A stretch of 64,000 bases of DNA, taken from NCBI RefSeq assembly GCF_040702995.1, contig NZ_CP159992.1, positions 6,415,001-6,479,000 of the forward strand, given 5' to 3'. Position numbers and translations under genes: made by a program. The stretch comes from Paenibacillus sp. AN1007 (GTDB lineage: Bacteria > Bacillota > Bacilli > Paenibacillales > Paenibacillaceae). The notes under the pieces were generated by a model that worked only from the letters and a program-made list of their open reading frames with translations, did no database searches and had not been told where the DNA came from. Shown here in pieces: positions 27,390 to 37,935 of this stretch. How positions within the stretch are numbered: position 1 is the stretch's first letter; each line of letters opens with the position of its first letter.

Positions 27390-28907
27390 TCACAAGCTGG
27401 GTGCCATTAGCTTGCGGGCTTCTTGTGCAAGGACAATCAGTCCGCGCTCCATCTCATCTTGCGAAGCATAGGCATAAGAGAGGCGAATATGACTCGCATC
27501 CAGCCGATCATACAAGTAACCTGGATGGATCAGCACGTCTTTTTCCAGACAGGCATGGAATAATCGGCGGATAGATAATGAATCGGCTGTGAACCGAAGC
27601 CAGATATAGAAACCGCCTTTGGGTGTTGTCCAATCCGCAATGTCCTGAAAATAACGATGCAGCAGCTCCAGCATGAGGTCTCGGCGTCTTCGCAGCTCGG
27701 ACCTTAGCCGTTCCATATGGCTTGCATGATAGCCTTCCGCAAACCATAGTGCCGCTGCTTCCTGAGCAAGTGAACTGGTGCCGTAATCCGTCTGCATTTT
27801 AATATCGGCAAGGCGGCGGATCACGGGCACAGGGCCGACAAGCCAACCGAGCCGAAGTCCGGGACTGACGGCTTTGGAGAGTGTGCCCATATGCAGCACG
27901 CGGCCCTCCTGATCACCTGCTTTAAGTGAAGGTGGAGGAGGCTGATCCAGCCACAGCTCTTGATAAGCTGCATCCTCCAGGATAGATATGCCAGAACTGC
28001 GGGCAATGGACATCAGTTCTTCCCGGCGGCATAGACTCATGACGCTGCCTGTAGGGTTATGGAAGCTCGGAATGGTATACAGCAACGGGAAGGATTCGAT
28101 GCCTGGTTCACTTTTCACCCTTTTTGCCGATTGTATTGCGCCTTCCAAAAATCCCGGTTGTAAGCCCTCTTCATCCACAGCAATACTGCTCAGCTTCAAA
28201 CCGGCTGATTGAAACGCATGAATAGAATAGAGATAAGATGGTTTCTCCAGCAGTACAGTCGATCCGCGAGGCAGCAGTCCCACCGAGATCAGATGCAGTG
28301 CCTGGAGAGAGCCGGACACGATCAGAATCGAATCAGGTGAAGCTTGAATGCCGTCAGACTGTAAGTGAACGGATAATGCTTTTCGAAGCTGCAGACTGCC
28401 TTGGGGTTCGATGTAGTTAAGGGTGCGTGTACGTCTGGACATGGCCTGAAGAATCTCGTTAAACGCTTCATTAGGCATCTGGTCCGGTGCAAGTTCACCT
28501 GTACCCAGCCGAATAATGCCGGGCCTGAACTCAGCCTGATTAATCTGCTGAATCTCAGGCAGATTCGGATAGTACCAGCCTTCCTCGGCAGCTTCACTCC
28601 AGTTGGGCACAGCAGCATGGGCCATGCTGTGCCACCCCGAACCGGAGACATAAGTTCCGCCGCCATGCCGCCCTTCTATCATACCTGCTGCTGTCAGGTT
28701 ATCCAGAGCGGTAACCAGCGTGCTGCGGTTTACTCCCATCGATGCAGCCAGCGTTCGCTGCGAAGGAAGACGGGTTCCGGCAGACCATTCACCAGTTGTG
28801 ATTTTTTGTCGGATATAAGCTTCGATCTGGCGATACAAGGGCAAGTCAAGCGCAGGGTTTGGCTGCCAGCTGCGATTAGATGAAATATCGGATTGTTCAC
28901 GTCCCAT
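27390..28907 (-). CDS. MocR-type regulator (GntR DNA-binding plus aminotransferase-like domain)
   Basis: 505 residues. The N-terminal GntR winged helix (LPLYRQIEAYIRQKI, GTRLPSQRTLAASMGVNRSTL; about 20-90) is joined to a fold-type I aminotransferase domain (about 125-500) whose PLP lysine is in GTLSKAVSPGLRLGW. MocR proteins sense PLP or amino-group ligands; PdxR and GabR are known examples. It is divergent from a LysE-family exporter, so control of amino acid export is the likely role. The effector is unknown. Confidence 0.9.
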   Translation of the reverse strand: MGREQSDISSNRSWQPNPALDLPLYRQIEAYIRQKITTGEWSAGTRLPSQRTLAASMGVNRSTLVTALDNLTAAGMIEGRHGGGTYVSGSGWHSMAHAAVPNWSEAAEEGWYYPNLPEIQQINQAEFRPGIIRLGTGELAPDQMPNEAFNEILQAMSRRTRTLNYIEPQGSLQLRKALSVHLQSDGIQASPDSILIVSGSLQALHLISVGLLPRGSTVLLEKPSYLYSIHAFQSAGLKLSSIAVDEEGLQPGFLEGAIQSAKRVKSEPGIESFPLLYTIPSFHNPTGSVMSLCRREELMSIARSSGISILEDAAYQELWLDQPPPPSLKAGDQEGRVLHMGTLSKAVSPGLRLGWLVGPVPVIRRLADIKMQTDYGTSSLAQEAAALWFAEGYHASHMERLRSELRRRRDLMLELLHRYFQDIADWTTPKGGFYIWLRFTADSLSIRRLFHACLEKDVLIHPGYLYDRLDASHIRLSYAYASQDEMERGLIVLAQEARKLMAPSL

Positions 28908-29040
28908 TCAGTTAGAGTCACCTCTCATCTTATTTGTACCGTCCACTATACCATTTGGTTGGGATCAATGCCATCCAATTGGTTGGTTACGTTTTTCGTA
29001 TATTCATCTACTATGGTGAGATAAATAAGGGGGATGGAAC

Positions 29041-29649
29041 ATGGGAGTATTTATCCATGCAGTGGTGCTGGCGTTTGGCCTGATTCTGCCGCTGGGTGTT
29101 CAAAATGTTTTTATTTTTAATCAAGGATTGAGTCAGAAGAAATACCTGCATGCACTGCCTGCTGTTGTTACAGCAGGGATCAGTGACGCACTGCTGATTA
29201 GTGCGGCTGTTGGGGGCATGTCCCTCATTTTAGTTCAATGGCCGCTTTTGATAAATGCTCTATATGGGGCAGGCATCCTGTTTTTGCTCTATATGGCCTG
29301 GGGATTGTGGAAGTCGTCTGCTTCGCCGGATCAAGCCCCTGCGGCGATGTCTGCGGGACGGCAAATTGCTTTTGCCGCTTCGGTATCCCTTCTTAATCCG
29401 CATGCGCTGCTGGATACTGTGGCTGTCATTGGCACCAGTTCCCTTCAATATGAAGGGGTACAGCGATTTTATTTTGCAATGACCGCGTCGGTGGTATCCT
29501 GGGTTTGGTTTGCGGGGCTGGCAGCTGCAGGCAGACTGGTTGGGAGCCGTGACCGTACCGGGACTGTCCGGTATGCACTGAATCGCTTGTCTGCTCTGAT
29601 CATGGTTGGAATTGCGCTGATGATGTGCTGGAAGCTCTTGTATTCATAG
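29041..29649 (+). CDS. LysE-family amino acid exporter
   Basis: 202 residues with five to six hydrophobic helices. The family signature is visible in LGVQNVFIFNQGLSQ near the N terminus and SLLNPHALLDT in the middle. Members export basic or other amino acids with proton coupling. It is transcribed divergently from the MocR regulator with a 133-base gap; AAGGGGGATGG lies just before the ATG. The substrate is inferred only from the family. Confidence 0.87.
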   Translation: MGVFIHAVVLAFGLILPLGVQNVFIFNQGLSQKKYLHALPAVVTAGISDALLISAAVGGMSLILVQWPLLINALYGAGILFLLYMAWGLWKSSASPDQAPAAMSAGRQIAFAASVSLLNPHALLDTVAVIGTSSLQYEGVQRFYFAMTASVVSWVWFAGLAAAGRLVGSRDRTGTVRYALNRLSALIMVGIALMMCWKLLYS

Positions 29650-29697
29650 GTCATGATCCTAAGCTAAGGTATAGGCGGAAATGCTTCACATTCAGAA

Positions 29698-29728
29698 AGA
29701 CTCCCCGTTTCATAAACATGGGGAGTCT
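29698..29728. terminator. Bidirectional terminator between convergent genes
   Basis: AGACTCCCC (29698-29706) pairs with GGGGAGTCT (29720-29728). It lies between the LysE gene and the convergent chemotaxis-type gene. The flanking U-runs are short. Confidence 0.55.
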
Positions 29729-29738
29729 GACACATGGG

Positions 29739-30575
29739 TTATTCGGCCTTTAGAAGCATGGATTCGATGAATACTTTGAGATCCTGACTTGTTGCGTTCA
29801 AATGGTCAATAATCTCACTGAACTCGGTTACGAGTTCTGACTGTTCATTGCTGGACTGAGCAATGGAAGTGATCTCCTGCTCCATCTGCTGAATGGAGGA
29901 TTGTACATCCTTGAGAGAGCGTTCGATGTTTACTGTAGCCTCTTTGGTTCCGGTGGACAGTTTACGCACTTCGGATGCAACAACGCCGAACCCGGCACCT
30001 GCCTGACCTGCACGTGCGGCTTCAATGGCTGCGTTCAGGCCGAGCAGATTGGTCTGCTCCGAAATCTCGCGGATAAATACGGCCACTTTGTTGACCTCAC
30101 TGGAGTTTCTCACAGCGAGTCGGGTATTGTCCAGAATCTGTGTGGAGGATGCTGTGAGCTGCTCGGATTGTGCCGCTACCGTCTGTACCATATCCGACAG
30201 CCTGCCGCTGATACCTGTAATCAGGTTGGTAAAGTACTCCAGTTTTTCTTCGTTTTGAAGTGAAAAACCTATAGCAAGCGTACCCGCAATCTTTCCTTCA
30301 TCATCATAAAGCGGAGTGGCAGCCGAATTAATAGCCGTACCATAAAACTTGGCGTCAATACGATTGGCTGAAGTCTCACCATGTACAAGTGCGCGGCGCA
30401 GTGTAGGGTCTTCTAGGGAGATCGGATCTCCAGCCTTGATGCCAAGATCAAGCTCGCTGCTCGGAACGTAATACCAGAATTTTTCGGTATCGGTTACGGC
30501 AATCATGATATCATGTTCCTTCAACATAATTTTAAAATAAGGACTTGCTGCAACGAGTGCTTCAACGATGTTCAA
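29739..30575 (-). CDS. Soluble methyl-accepting chemotaxis-type protein (YfmS-like)
   Basis: 278 residues with no membrane segment. The N-terminal 120 residues form a small PAS-like sensor domain ([14 protein letters not shown]), followed by a short signalling domain whose hairpin tip reads [18 protein letters not shown] and [13 protein letters not shown]. subtilis YfmS has the same compact cytoplasmic design. It would pass a cytoplasmic signal to CheW/CheA. The start is TTG at 30575 with TAGGAGCTG upstream and a TATAAT at 30625-30620. The ligand is unknown. Confidence 0.85.
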   Translation of the reverse strand: MNIVEALVAASPYFKIMLKEHDIMIAVTDTEKFWYYVPSSELDLGIKAGDPISLEDPTLRRALVHGETSANRIDAKFYGTAINSAATPLYDDEGKIAGTLAIGFSLQNEEKLEYFTNLITGISGRLSDMVQTVAAQSEQLTASSTQILDNTRLAVRNSSEVNKVAVFIREISEQTNLLGLNAAIEAARAGQAGAGFGVVASEVRKLSTGTKEATVNIERSLKDVQSSIQQMEQEITSIAQSSNEQSELVTEFSEIIDHLNATSQDLKVFIESMLLKAE

Positions 30576-30742
30576 TAAGGTCAGCTCCTATAGTATGTGT
30601 GTATATCATCTGGGTGTATATTATACATCGTCAGATCAATTTGCAAATTTTAGACCTGATAAAGGCATAAAGACTATTACATTTTCTGCAAACTTTTGAA
30701 TCAGAAAAAGGGTTTGATTGTTTATAAGTGAATAAAAAATGC

Positions 30743-30780
30743 AAAAACAGACGGAACAAGCCGTTCCTGTCTGTTTTAAT
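30743..30780 (-). terminator. Terminator after moaA
   Basis: AAACAGACGGAAC and GTTCCTGTCTGTTT form a stem (about 30745-30777). On the minus strand it ends in a T-run (TTTTTGCATTTTTT). It lies about 95 bases past the moaA stop. Confidence 0.8.
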
Positions 30781-30872
30781 TACATATGGACTAGTAAAGG
30801 TGGTTGGGTCTAAAGCCGATCGGCAGCATTCATTTTGCTGAAAGCCTGCGTAGTTGGTTTCACGTCTTACTT

Positions 30873-31874
30873 CTATCCGCCAATCTGTGACATACGCCGT
30901 ACTGTAGGGGTATGAGATTGCATCTTTTTCTCCAGTGCCATAGCCATCTCATGATTTTTCGGTTTGGTGCCGAGTGCTTTTAGAAAGAGGGCTGCCATCG
31001 CATCCGGATCATCCACATAACGGCGGACGTTATACTCATCTGACCAGTACAGACAAGCTTTAATATGTCCATCAGCTGTGAGGCGCAGCCGGTTACAGTT
31101 ATCACAGAAGTGATCACTCACGGGATGAATCAGACCAAATGTACCTTGGGAGCCGGCAATACGCATATTGCGAGAGGGGCCATTCCCGGCAGGGCCCTCT
31201 GTATTCTCGACCGTCCAGCCCGCTTCTTTACAGACATCGCTCACAGCCTCCAGCGGTAAATACGATTTGCGCCAGGAATCGGAAGCGTGTCCGATCGGCA
31301 TATATTCAATAAATCGCACATGCAGCGGCTGATCAATGGTCATGGCGATGAAGTCTTTGATTTCATCATCATTAATACCTTTCATCAGCACAACATTCAG
31401 CTTAATCGGTGCAAGACCGACGGCAGCAGCTGCCTCGATGCCCTTTAATACTTTATTCACATCTCCACCACGTGTGATCATCGAGAACCGATCAGCCTGC
31501 AGCGAGTCCAGGCTGATATTGATACGGTTTAAACCTGCGTCCTTCAACGCCTGAGCTTGTTTGTCCAGCAGCAGTGCATTGGTGGTCAGTGCGATGTCAT
31601 CAATGCCGTCGATAGCAGAGATCATACGAACCAGCTTATGCAGATCTTTGCGTACCAGCGGTTCTCCACCGGTGAGCCGAACCTTACGCATACCCATCGG
31701 GGCGAGCACTTTCAATACTTCCGTAATTTCTTCGTAGCTCATAATTTCATCATGCGGGGCGAACTCCATGCCTTCCGCAGGCATACAGTAGACGCAGCGC
31801 AGATTGCAGCGGTCCGTAACGGAAATACGGATGTAGTCATGTATTCGGCCAAATGAATCCTGAAGCAGTTCCAT
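30873..31874 (-). CDS. moaA: GTP 3',8-cyclase, molybdenum cofactor synthesis
   Basis: 333 residues. A radical SAM enzyme that, with MoaC, turns GTP into cyclic pyranopterin. The SAM cluster motif CNLRCVYC is near residue 25; the C-terminal cluster is built by [18 protein letters not shown]; the chain ends in Gly-Gly as in functional MoaA. The ATG at 31874 follows AAAGGGTGG; a GTG at 31883 is an alternative. Other moa genes are not adjacent, so it seems isolated. Confidence 0.93.
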   Translation of the reverse strand: MELLQDSFGRIHDYIRISVTDRCNLRCVYCMPAEGMEFAPHDEIMSYEEITEVLKVLAPMGMRKVRLTGGEPLVRKDLHKLVRMISAIDGIDDIALTTNALLLDKQAQALKDAGLNRINISLDSLQADRFSMITRGGDVNKVLKGIEAAAAVGLAPIKLNVVLMKGINDDEIKDFIAMTIDQPLHVRFIEYMPIGHASDSWRKSYLPLEAVSDVCKEAGWTVENTEGPAGNGPSRNMRIAGSQGTFGLIHPVSDHFCDNCNRLRLTADGHIKACLYWSDEYNVRRYVDDPDAMAALFLKALGTKPKNHEMAMALEKKMQSHTPTVRRMSQIGG

Positions 31875-32007
31875 GCAGACCACCCTTTCAACGGTTCAGA
31901 TTGGATATCTTCTATATAAAATGATACGACAATTATAAAAGCAGCAGCTGCATCAAATTTTAGCTATTTCTCCAATCCGCGTCAATGCTGACGTCGGGTG
32001 ACAGCAA

Positions 32008-34227
32008 TCAGGCAGGCTGATTCAACTGGAACTGACCGACAACCTGCCGCAGGAACAGGGTGATCGTTTCTACATCATGGGAAGATTGCTGCACCTTCAG
32101 CATATCCTGAATCAAAGCCATCATCTCGGCTTCCACTTCGGCGGAAGTCGCACGATTCTGGTGGCTGATTGCCGCGATATTTTCCATCAGGAACACGACT
32201 TCATCTACTACCTGTGTGCGCTCAGCTTCTTCCGCAGTTGCTTTCTTGAGAAGCTCTGATGCGGCCTGAACGAGAGTAGTCCCTTCTGCAAGCACCTGAT
32301 CTCCTTCGGTAATCTGCTTGGAAGCTGTGCCTGCAGCATTGGAAATGCGATCCAGAATTTGATGGATATCCTCTGTCGAGGAGCGAGACACATCAGCAAG
32401 CTTGCGAATCTCTTCAGCGACGACAGAGAAGCCGCGCCCATGTTCTCCGACACGAGCAGCTTCAATCGTCGCATTCAGTGCGAGCAGATTGGTCTGTGCG
32501 GCTATTTCTTCAATGACCGCCAAGGCGCGATAGATGTCTTTCATGGTGCCGATGAACGATAGAATTGTCTGATTCGTATCGGATACGGTGCTGGATATTT
32601 GAATCATTTTGTCACCGATGCGATCTACTTCCTGTCTGGCTACCCCAATCTGCTCACTTGCCGACATCTCCAACTGCTGCAGCGTCAAACGCATGTGATC
32701 GGCAGCCTGCTTCGCTTGATCCAAATCCTGCAGTTGGGTGCGGATGGCCTGAATCATGGAACCGAGCTTGAGATTAACACGATCTGTAGTAACCTGGGTT
32801 GTCTCTGTGGATGTGCGCATGAGGTGCTGATTATCCATCACATCCTCTGTGGCCCGCTGTACTTTGAGCATGATGCTTTCGAGAGAATCGATCATATTAT
32901 TAATCCATTTCGCCAGCTCGCCAGATTCATCTTGAGCAAAAGCGTTCGTGTCAAGACGCTGGGTCAGGTCACCCTTGCCCTCTGCATTAATTCGAATGAA
33001 TTGACTGAGGCGGTGCAGGTCTGCATGTACCCGGTTGTACTGTTTACGATGAAGCTGCAGTGCGCCAAAAAATCCGAAGATCAGATTAAAGCCGGCAATC
33101 GCAGCAGCGCTCCAACCACTTCCTGTCAGAGCAAAGATCAGGGCAGCTGCAAGTAAAGCGGAGAGTACAATATAGATGCTGTGCTGTTTGAATTGCCGCC
33201 ATCCAATACTGCGTATGCGGTACACCTCTTCCAGATCGCCTTCACACATCATGCCCCAGCGATCCGGGCAGTGGGGTAGCTGAAAGGTAATGCCCTTACC
33301 TATGACGGAAATATGGCGATAATCGGAATAACCAGGATAAGCCGCGAACAGGTTGGACCCATTCTGAATCGTTTTCGATACGCCCGGGTGTAATTGGCCC
33401 GTGGAAGGGTCTGTGAACATAAGTTCAAGCTCCGTATGCTCCTGCACACATACAGTACCCCAGTCGGTGGTTACGCCGTCTTTCAGGTTTTCACCATGGG
33501 TAAACGTTCGATCTTCGAAGCGGCTCCGTGACAAGGCAGTCCCCGGCTGCAGTTCAGGTCGCAGTACGGATGCAGCCATAAACAGGTAGTTATCCCCCGA
33601 GTCCGGATAGATATGTCCCGATTCGCGCTGAATGAGATCACCGAGTACATCACCGGGAATACGACTGCATAATGCACCTAAATATTTACCATGACGTACA
33701 ATCGGGACAATGAACATCAGGGTGATGGCGTCATGAAACGTAGATGAGCGTGCTCCGATCTCCAGCGTAAGAGGATCTGAATAAGGGCCATACAAGCATT
33801 TCCTGGCGGGTGTATCTGTCAGCACATAGTTTAATCCGGGTCCAAAAGAAGAATGCTCGTGCGCAGTATAGCGTTGACCTATATGTTTCTGATATGTAGA
33901 AAATACAACCTGATGCTGCTCGTCGAGTAAAAACAATTCGGTACTATCCTGTGATCGGGTATAACCTGCCTTAAGCCAGGTTTTCAGTTTCTCTGTCCGT
34001 GATGATTCAAGCTTCATGTCTTGGGTGATCTCTGATTCCATCTGGTGAAGCATTCGATCCAGATGATTCCACTGATCATTCGCCCAATCCATCATGATCT
34101 GTCTTCTTGTCTCAGCGATCCCTTCAAAAATCTGCTCTACATCATGCTTCAGGTGTGCGTTCAACCGATAAGACCACCACAGCGGTAATCCTTTTCTCCA
34201 TCCCAGCCAATCAAACATCATAACCAC
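32008..34227 (-). CDS. Methyl-accepting chemotaxis protein with Cache-like sensor
   Basis: 739 residues. The first 345 residues look like a Cache-type sensor ([20 protein letters not shown]), then two hydrophobic helices (about 352-392), a HAMP-like stretch, and a long coiled-coil signalling domain with tip [40 protein letters not shown] split over the hairpin. No clear N-terminal membrane helix precedes the sensor region, so the topology is unusual; the sensor may be cytoplasmic. The ligand is unknown. It lies upstream of moaA on the same strand, with about 130 bases between. Confidence 0.85.
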   Translation of the reverse strand: MVMMFDWLGWRKGLPLWWSYRLNAHLKHDVEQIFEGIAETRRQIMMDWANDQWNHLDRMLHQMESEITQDMKLESSRTEKLKTWLKAGYTRSQDSTELFLLDEQHQVVFSTYQKHIGQRYTAHEHSSFGPGLNYVLTDTPARKCLYGPYSDPLTLEIGARSSTFHDAITLMFIVPIVRHGKYLGALCSRIPGDVLGDLIQRESGHIYPDSGDNYLFMAASVLRPELQPGTALSRSRFEDRTFTHGENLKDGVTTDWGTVCVQEHTELELMFTDPSTGQLHPGVSKTIQNGSNLFAAYPGYSDYRHISVIGKGITFQLPHCPDRWGMMCEGDLEEVYRIRSIGWRQFKQHSIYIVLSALLAAALIFALTGSGWSAAAIAGFNLIFGFFGALQLHRKQYNRVHADLHRLSQFIRINAEGKGDLTQRLDTNAFAQDESGELAKWINNMIDSLESIMLKVQRATEDVMDNQHLMRTSTETTQVTTDRVNLKLGSMIQAIRTQLQDLDQAKQAADHMRLTLQQLEMSASEQIGVARQEVDRIGDKMIQISSTVSDTNQTILSFIGTMKDIYRALAVIEEIAAQTNLLALNATIEAARVGEHGRGFSVVAEEIRKLADVSRSSTEDIHQILDRISNAAGTASKQITEGDQVLAEGTTLVQAASELLKKATAEEAERTQVVDEVVFLMENIAAISHQNRATSAEVEAEMMALIQDMLKVQQSSHDVETITLFLRQVVGQFQLNQPA

Positions 34228-34540
34228 CCCGACTTCTGGATTTTGAACAGCTATTGAATCGTTTTGTTTTCAGAGAGTTCAAGCTAATTGTTGCTTGGAA
34301 TGACAGCAGTGCCGCCGACTGCATATACTCTTTTCTATGTCTATATCCAACGTTATACATGAAATCACATGTGATTACGAGGGGATATGTACAATTTTCC
34401 GAATATTTCATCAATTAATACAAATGAATATACGCTGTTTGTAAAGGAGAATAGCTTAGCAGCGGCTGCGGGGCAGAGCGGGTTGGAGGCAGGTGAGGAC
34501 AAGGGCGTTAGGTTAGAGACATATGTCTGTCCCCCAAGAA

Positions 34541-34593
34541 ATAAAAAAACCTGACAGGCGCTGGAATAAACAATCATTCCGGCACCTATCAGG
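34541..34593 (-). terminator. Terminator after the RND efflux gene
   Basis: CCTGACAGGCGCTGGAAT (34550-34567) pairs with ATTCCGGCACCTATCAGG (34576-34593) with one mismatch; on the minus strand it runs into TTTTTTTATTT. The remaining 300 bases to the MCP gene show nothing further. Confidence 0.85.
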
Positions 34594-34641
34594 GACAATC
34601 TTCCCAGTGCGATAAATGTCACATCGCAGCTGCGATGCACA

Positions 34642-37600
34642 TTAATCTACGATCTTTTTCTTTTTAAACTTCATCAGGAACTCATACACAATCGGCACGA
34701 TTACAAGCGTGAGCAGTGTGGAACTGATCAGACCGCCGATAACGGTAATTCCGAGTCCTTTCGAGATGATACCCGCGCTTTCTTCGAGACCTGTTACCAG
34801 CGGAAGCAGAGCGCCGATAGTTGCGAGAGCAGTCATCAGGATTGGACGCAGACGTGTAGCCCCTGCTTCCAGCAGCGCTTCACGAGTGGAGAGTCCTTCA
34901 TTTTCCTTATGAATAACACGGTCAATCAGTACAATGGCGTTGGTAACAACGATACCGATCAGCATCAATGCACCCATCATAGCCGATACGTCGAGCGTAC
35001 CTCCTGCGATGAACAATCCAACCATGATCCCGATTACGGTAAACGGCAGGGAGAACAGGATTGCGAATGGTGCAAGTCCGCCGCCAAAGGTTACGACAAG
35101 CACAAAGTATACAATTGCAATGGCTGCCAGCATCGCCAGACCGAGCTGCGTGAACGTATCATTAATCTGTTCTGTTGTCCCGCCAAACTTCACTTCAACG
35201 CCATCCGGCAGGTTCAGCTTGTCGATGCTTGCCTGCAGGTTCTGCGAAGCTTTGGTTACATCGGATGCCAGAATGTTCGCTGTCACCTGTACAACCACTT
35301 TGCCATCAATCCGCATGATGGAGTTCGGTGAAGTACCTTCTTCCACTTTTGCTACATCTTTAATTGGAACCTGGATACCCAGTGGTGAAGTAACTGTTTC
35401 ATTTTCAATATCCTTAATGCTGCTGAATGTTTTATTATCCGTTTCAACATAGACTTTGTAGGTCTTGTTATCGATGTCGACTTCCGTGAGAACCGGACGT
35501 TCCCGTACCGGACTGAGTGTCATCGCCAGTTGACCTGCCGTAAGACCGAGCTTGCTCAGCTTCTCCTGATCGGCAACCAGCGTATATTGACCGTATGTGT
35601 CCGAGATGGAGGTGCCTGCCTTTTCAAAAGAGTCCTTGTCCGCCTGAACCAGCTTCAGAACTTCTTCAGCTACAGGCTTCAACTGCTCCACATTGTCCCC
35701 GTAGATGGACAGACTCAAATTGCTGCCGCCGAATCCGCCGGACATGTCGAGTTCTTTCCATGAACCTTTGGTAACTTCCTTCTGCAGTCCTTCAACCAGC
35801 TGTTTTTTCACATCGGTGAAGTCTTTCGTGTCTTTGTTGTACTGAATGTAGAAGAGTGCCGAGTTTCCGCCGCCTCCACCCATACTGGCGAGTGGACTGC
35901 CGCCGCCGATAGAATACTGCATTTTCTCCAGACCCGGCTGTTTGAGCAGCCATTTCTCAGCAACCAATGCTTCTTTTTCTACATCTTCACGAAGTGAACC
36001 TGTTTCCGGGCTGTACGTGATCGTTACAAATTTATCTTTCTGCTCCGGCAGGAAGCTTGCGCCGATGAATGGATACAGGAACAAACTGCCGACCAATAAG
36101 ATAACCGCAATAACGAAGGTAATGATCTTATGTGAGAGGGTCCAGTTCAACAGACGTTTGTAGCTTTCAGCCAGTTTGCCTGGTTTCTCATGATTTTGTT
36201 TGTTCTTGATCCCTTTGCGGAACAGGCTGTGTGCCAGCATTGGAACAATCGTGATCGCTACCAGCAGGGATGCCAGCAGGGCGAATACCATCGTTAAGGC
36301 AAACGGCATGAACAGCTCTCCGACCATACCGCTAACGAGAGCCAGCGGCAGGAATACCGCAATCGTAACAATGGTAGAGGAGAGGATCGGGATAAACATC
36401 TCGCGAGTGGCTTCACGAACCAGTTCCCGGCCTTTCAGTTTCTCATTTTTGAGTGTCAGTCTGCGGTAGATGTTCTCGATAACAACGATGGAGTCGTCGA
36501 CAACACGGCCGATCGCAACGGTCATCGCTCCCAGAGTCATCATGTTCAATGTAATATCCATCAGGTCGAGCGCCGTCAATGCCATGAGCAGGGAGAGCGG
36601 AATCGAGATGATGGAGATGATTGTTGAACGGATGTTGCGCAGGAAGAGCAGGATAATCAGAATCGCGAACAGGGCACCGAAGACGGCTTTGCCCAGCATC
36701 GTATTCACGGAATCCTGAATAGGCTGACCTTGGTCAAGCAGGATAGTCAGTTCAGCATTTTTAAACTGTTTTTGCAGTTCTTCTGCTTTGTTTTTGACCG
36801 CCTTAACGACATCGACCGTATTGGCATCATTGGATTTTACCACGGAGATACCGATAGATTCCTTGCCGTTGGTGCGGGAGATCGACTCAGCTTGACCAAT
36901 GACTTCGATCTTGGCAACGTCACTCAGTTTAATCGTTGGAATTCCGGCAGCACTTCCGCCGCCTGCTTGACCCGCTGCGGGGTTGGACCCCTGTACAGCG
37001 CCTGCTGCATCCTGTCCGGCTTGAGCCGAGGGATCGGCAGTTTGCCCAGTGGCTTGGCCTGCTTGAGCACCGCCGCCTTGGGAAGCCCCTGGCGCAGCAG
37101 CACCTTGTTCTGCCGCCGCTCCAGCACCCTGGCCGGAAGAAGCGCCAGCTCCGCTTGGCACAACGGGGATGGCCAGATTTTTCAGATCATCAAGACCGAT
37201 GATATTGCCGTCTACAACTACGGCTTTTTGCGATTTGTCCAGTTCGAAGAGGCCGAGCGGCACACGAATGGATGAACCTTTCACAATCCCGTTCACCGTA
37301 TCTTCGCGTAGTCCGAGTTCAGCCATTTTGGCCTGGTCAAACTTCAGCTTCACTTCTTTGACGTATTGACCGGAAACCTGAACTTGCGCTACACCGTCAA
37401 TATCTTCGATGGCAGGTTTGATGTCTGAGTCTACAAGTCGCGTCAGTTCCTCCAGATCACCGCCGTCTTTATCGGACAGGCTCAGGGATACAACGGGGAA
37501 TGAGTTAATGCTGAATTTGGAGATCGTTGGTTTCTGCACACTGTCCGGCAGCTGCACCTCGTTGAGTGCTTCGCGGACCGTGGCGGTTGCGTTTGTCAGA

Positions 37601-37902
37601 TCGGTTCCGTAGTCGAACTCAAGTGTGATGGATGCTGCATTCTCCATTGATGTGGAGGTGACTGTCTTCACACCATCGACGTTGCGCAGTTTCTGTTCGA
37701 GCGGCTTGGTGACATCTTCTACAATACCTTCTGGAGCAGCACCCGGATCAATCGCTGTGACATTCAGAAACGGTACATTGATGTTCGGAATGGTCTCCTG
37801 TTTCATCGTCGTTCCGCTGTATAAACCTGCGAATGAGATGATGATGGTCAGAATCCAGATTGCAAACTTGTTGTTCAGTGAAAAGTTAATAATTCCTTTC
37901 AT
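34642..37902 (-). CDS. RND-family efflux permease (SwrC/AcrB-like)
   Basis: 1086 residues. An HAE1-type proton-driven pump with twelve membrane helices in two halves, starting INFSLNNKFAIWILTIIISFAGLYSG; the proton-relay region MTLGAMTVAIGRVVDDSIVVIENIYR is present. In Gram-positives such pumps (B. subtilis SwrC) work without an outer-membrane channel. Residues about 250-320, in the extracellular domain, are a Gly/Ala/Gln-rich low-complexity stretch unlike the rest. It lies 33 bases after a TetR gene, which probably represses it. No membrane-fusion protein gene is adjacent. Confidence 0.9.
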   Translation of the reverse strand: MKGIINFSLNNKFAIWILTIIISFAGLYSGTTMKQETIPNINVPFLNVTAIDPGAAPEGIVEDVTKPLEQKLRNVDGVKTVTSTSMENAASITLEFDYGTDLTNATATVREALNEVQLPDSVQKPTISKFSINSFPVVSLSLSDKDGGDLEELTRLVDSDIKPAIEDIDGVAQVQVSGQYVKEVKLKFDQAKMAELGLREDTVNGIVKGSSIRVPLGLFELDKSQKAVVVDGNIIGLDDLKNLAIPVVPSGAGASSGQGAGAAAEQGAAAPGASQGGGAQAGQATGQTADPSAQAGQDAAGAVQGSNPAAGQAGGGSAAGIPTIKLSDVAKIEVIGQAESISRTNGKESIGISVVKSNDANTVDVVKAVKNKAEELQKQFKNAELTILLDQGQPIQDSVNTMLGKAVFGALFAILIILLFLRNIRSTIISIISIPLSLLMALTALDLMDITLNMMTLGAMTVAIGRVVDDSIVVIENIYRRLTLKNEKLKGRELVREATREMFIPILSSTIVTIAVFLPLALVSGMVGELFMPFALTMVFALLASLLVAITIVPMLAHSLFRKGIKNKQNHEKPGKLAESYKRLLNWTLSHKIITFVIAVILLVGSLFLYPFIGASFLPEQKDKFVTITYSPETGSLREDVEKEALVAEKWLLKQPGLEKMQYSIGGGSPLASMGGGGGNSALFYIQYNKDTKDFTDVKKQLVEGLQKEVTKGSWKELDMSGGFGGSNLSLSIYGDNVEQLKPVAEEVLKLVQADKDSFEKAGTSISDTYGQYTLVADQEKLSKLGLTAGQLAMTLSPVRERPVLTEVDIDNKTYKVYVETDNKTFSSIKDIENETVTSPLGIQVPIKDVAKVEEGTSPNSIMRIDGKVVVQVTANILASDVTKASQNLQASIDKLNLPDGVEVKFGGTTEQINDTFTQLGLAMLAAIAIVYFVLVVTFGGGLAPFAILFSLPFTVIGIMVGLFIAGGTLDVSAMMGALMLIGIVVTNAIVLIDRVIHKENEGLSTREALLEAGATRLRPILMTALATIGALLPLVTGLEESAGIISKGLGITVIGGLISSTLLTLVIVPIVYEFLMKFKKKKIVD

Positions 37903-37935
37903 ATGTTGGTTACTTCTCCTCTCTGTTTCTCCTGT

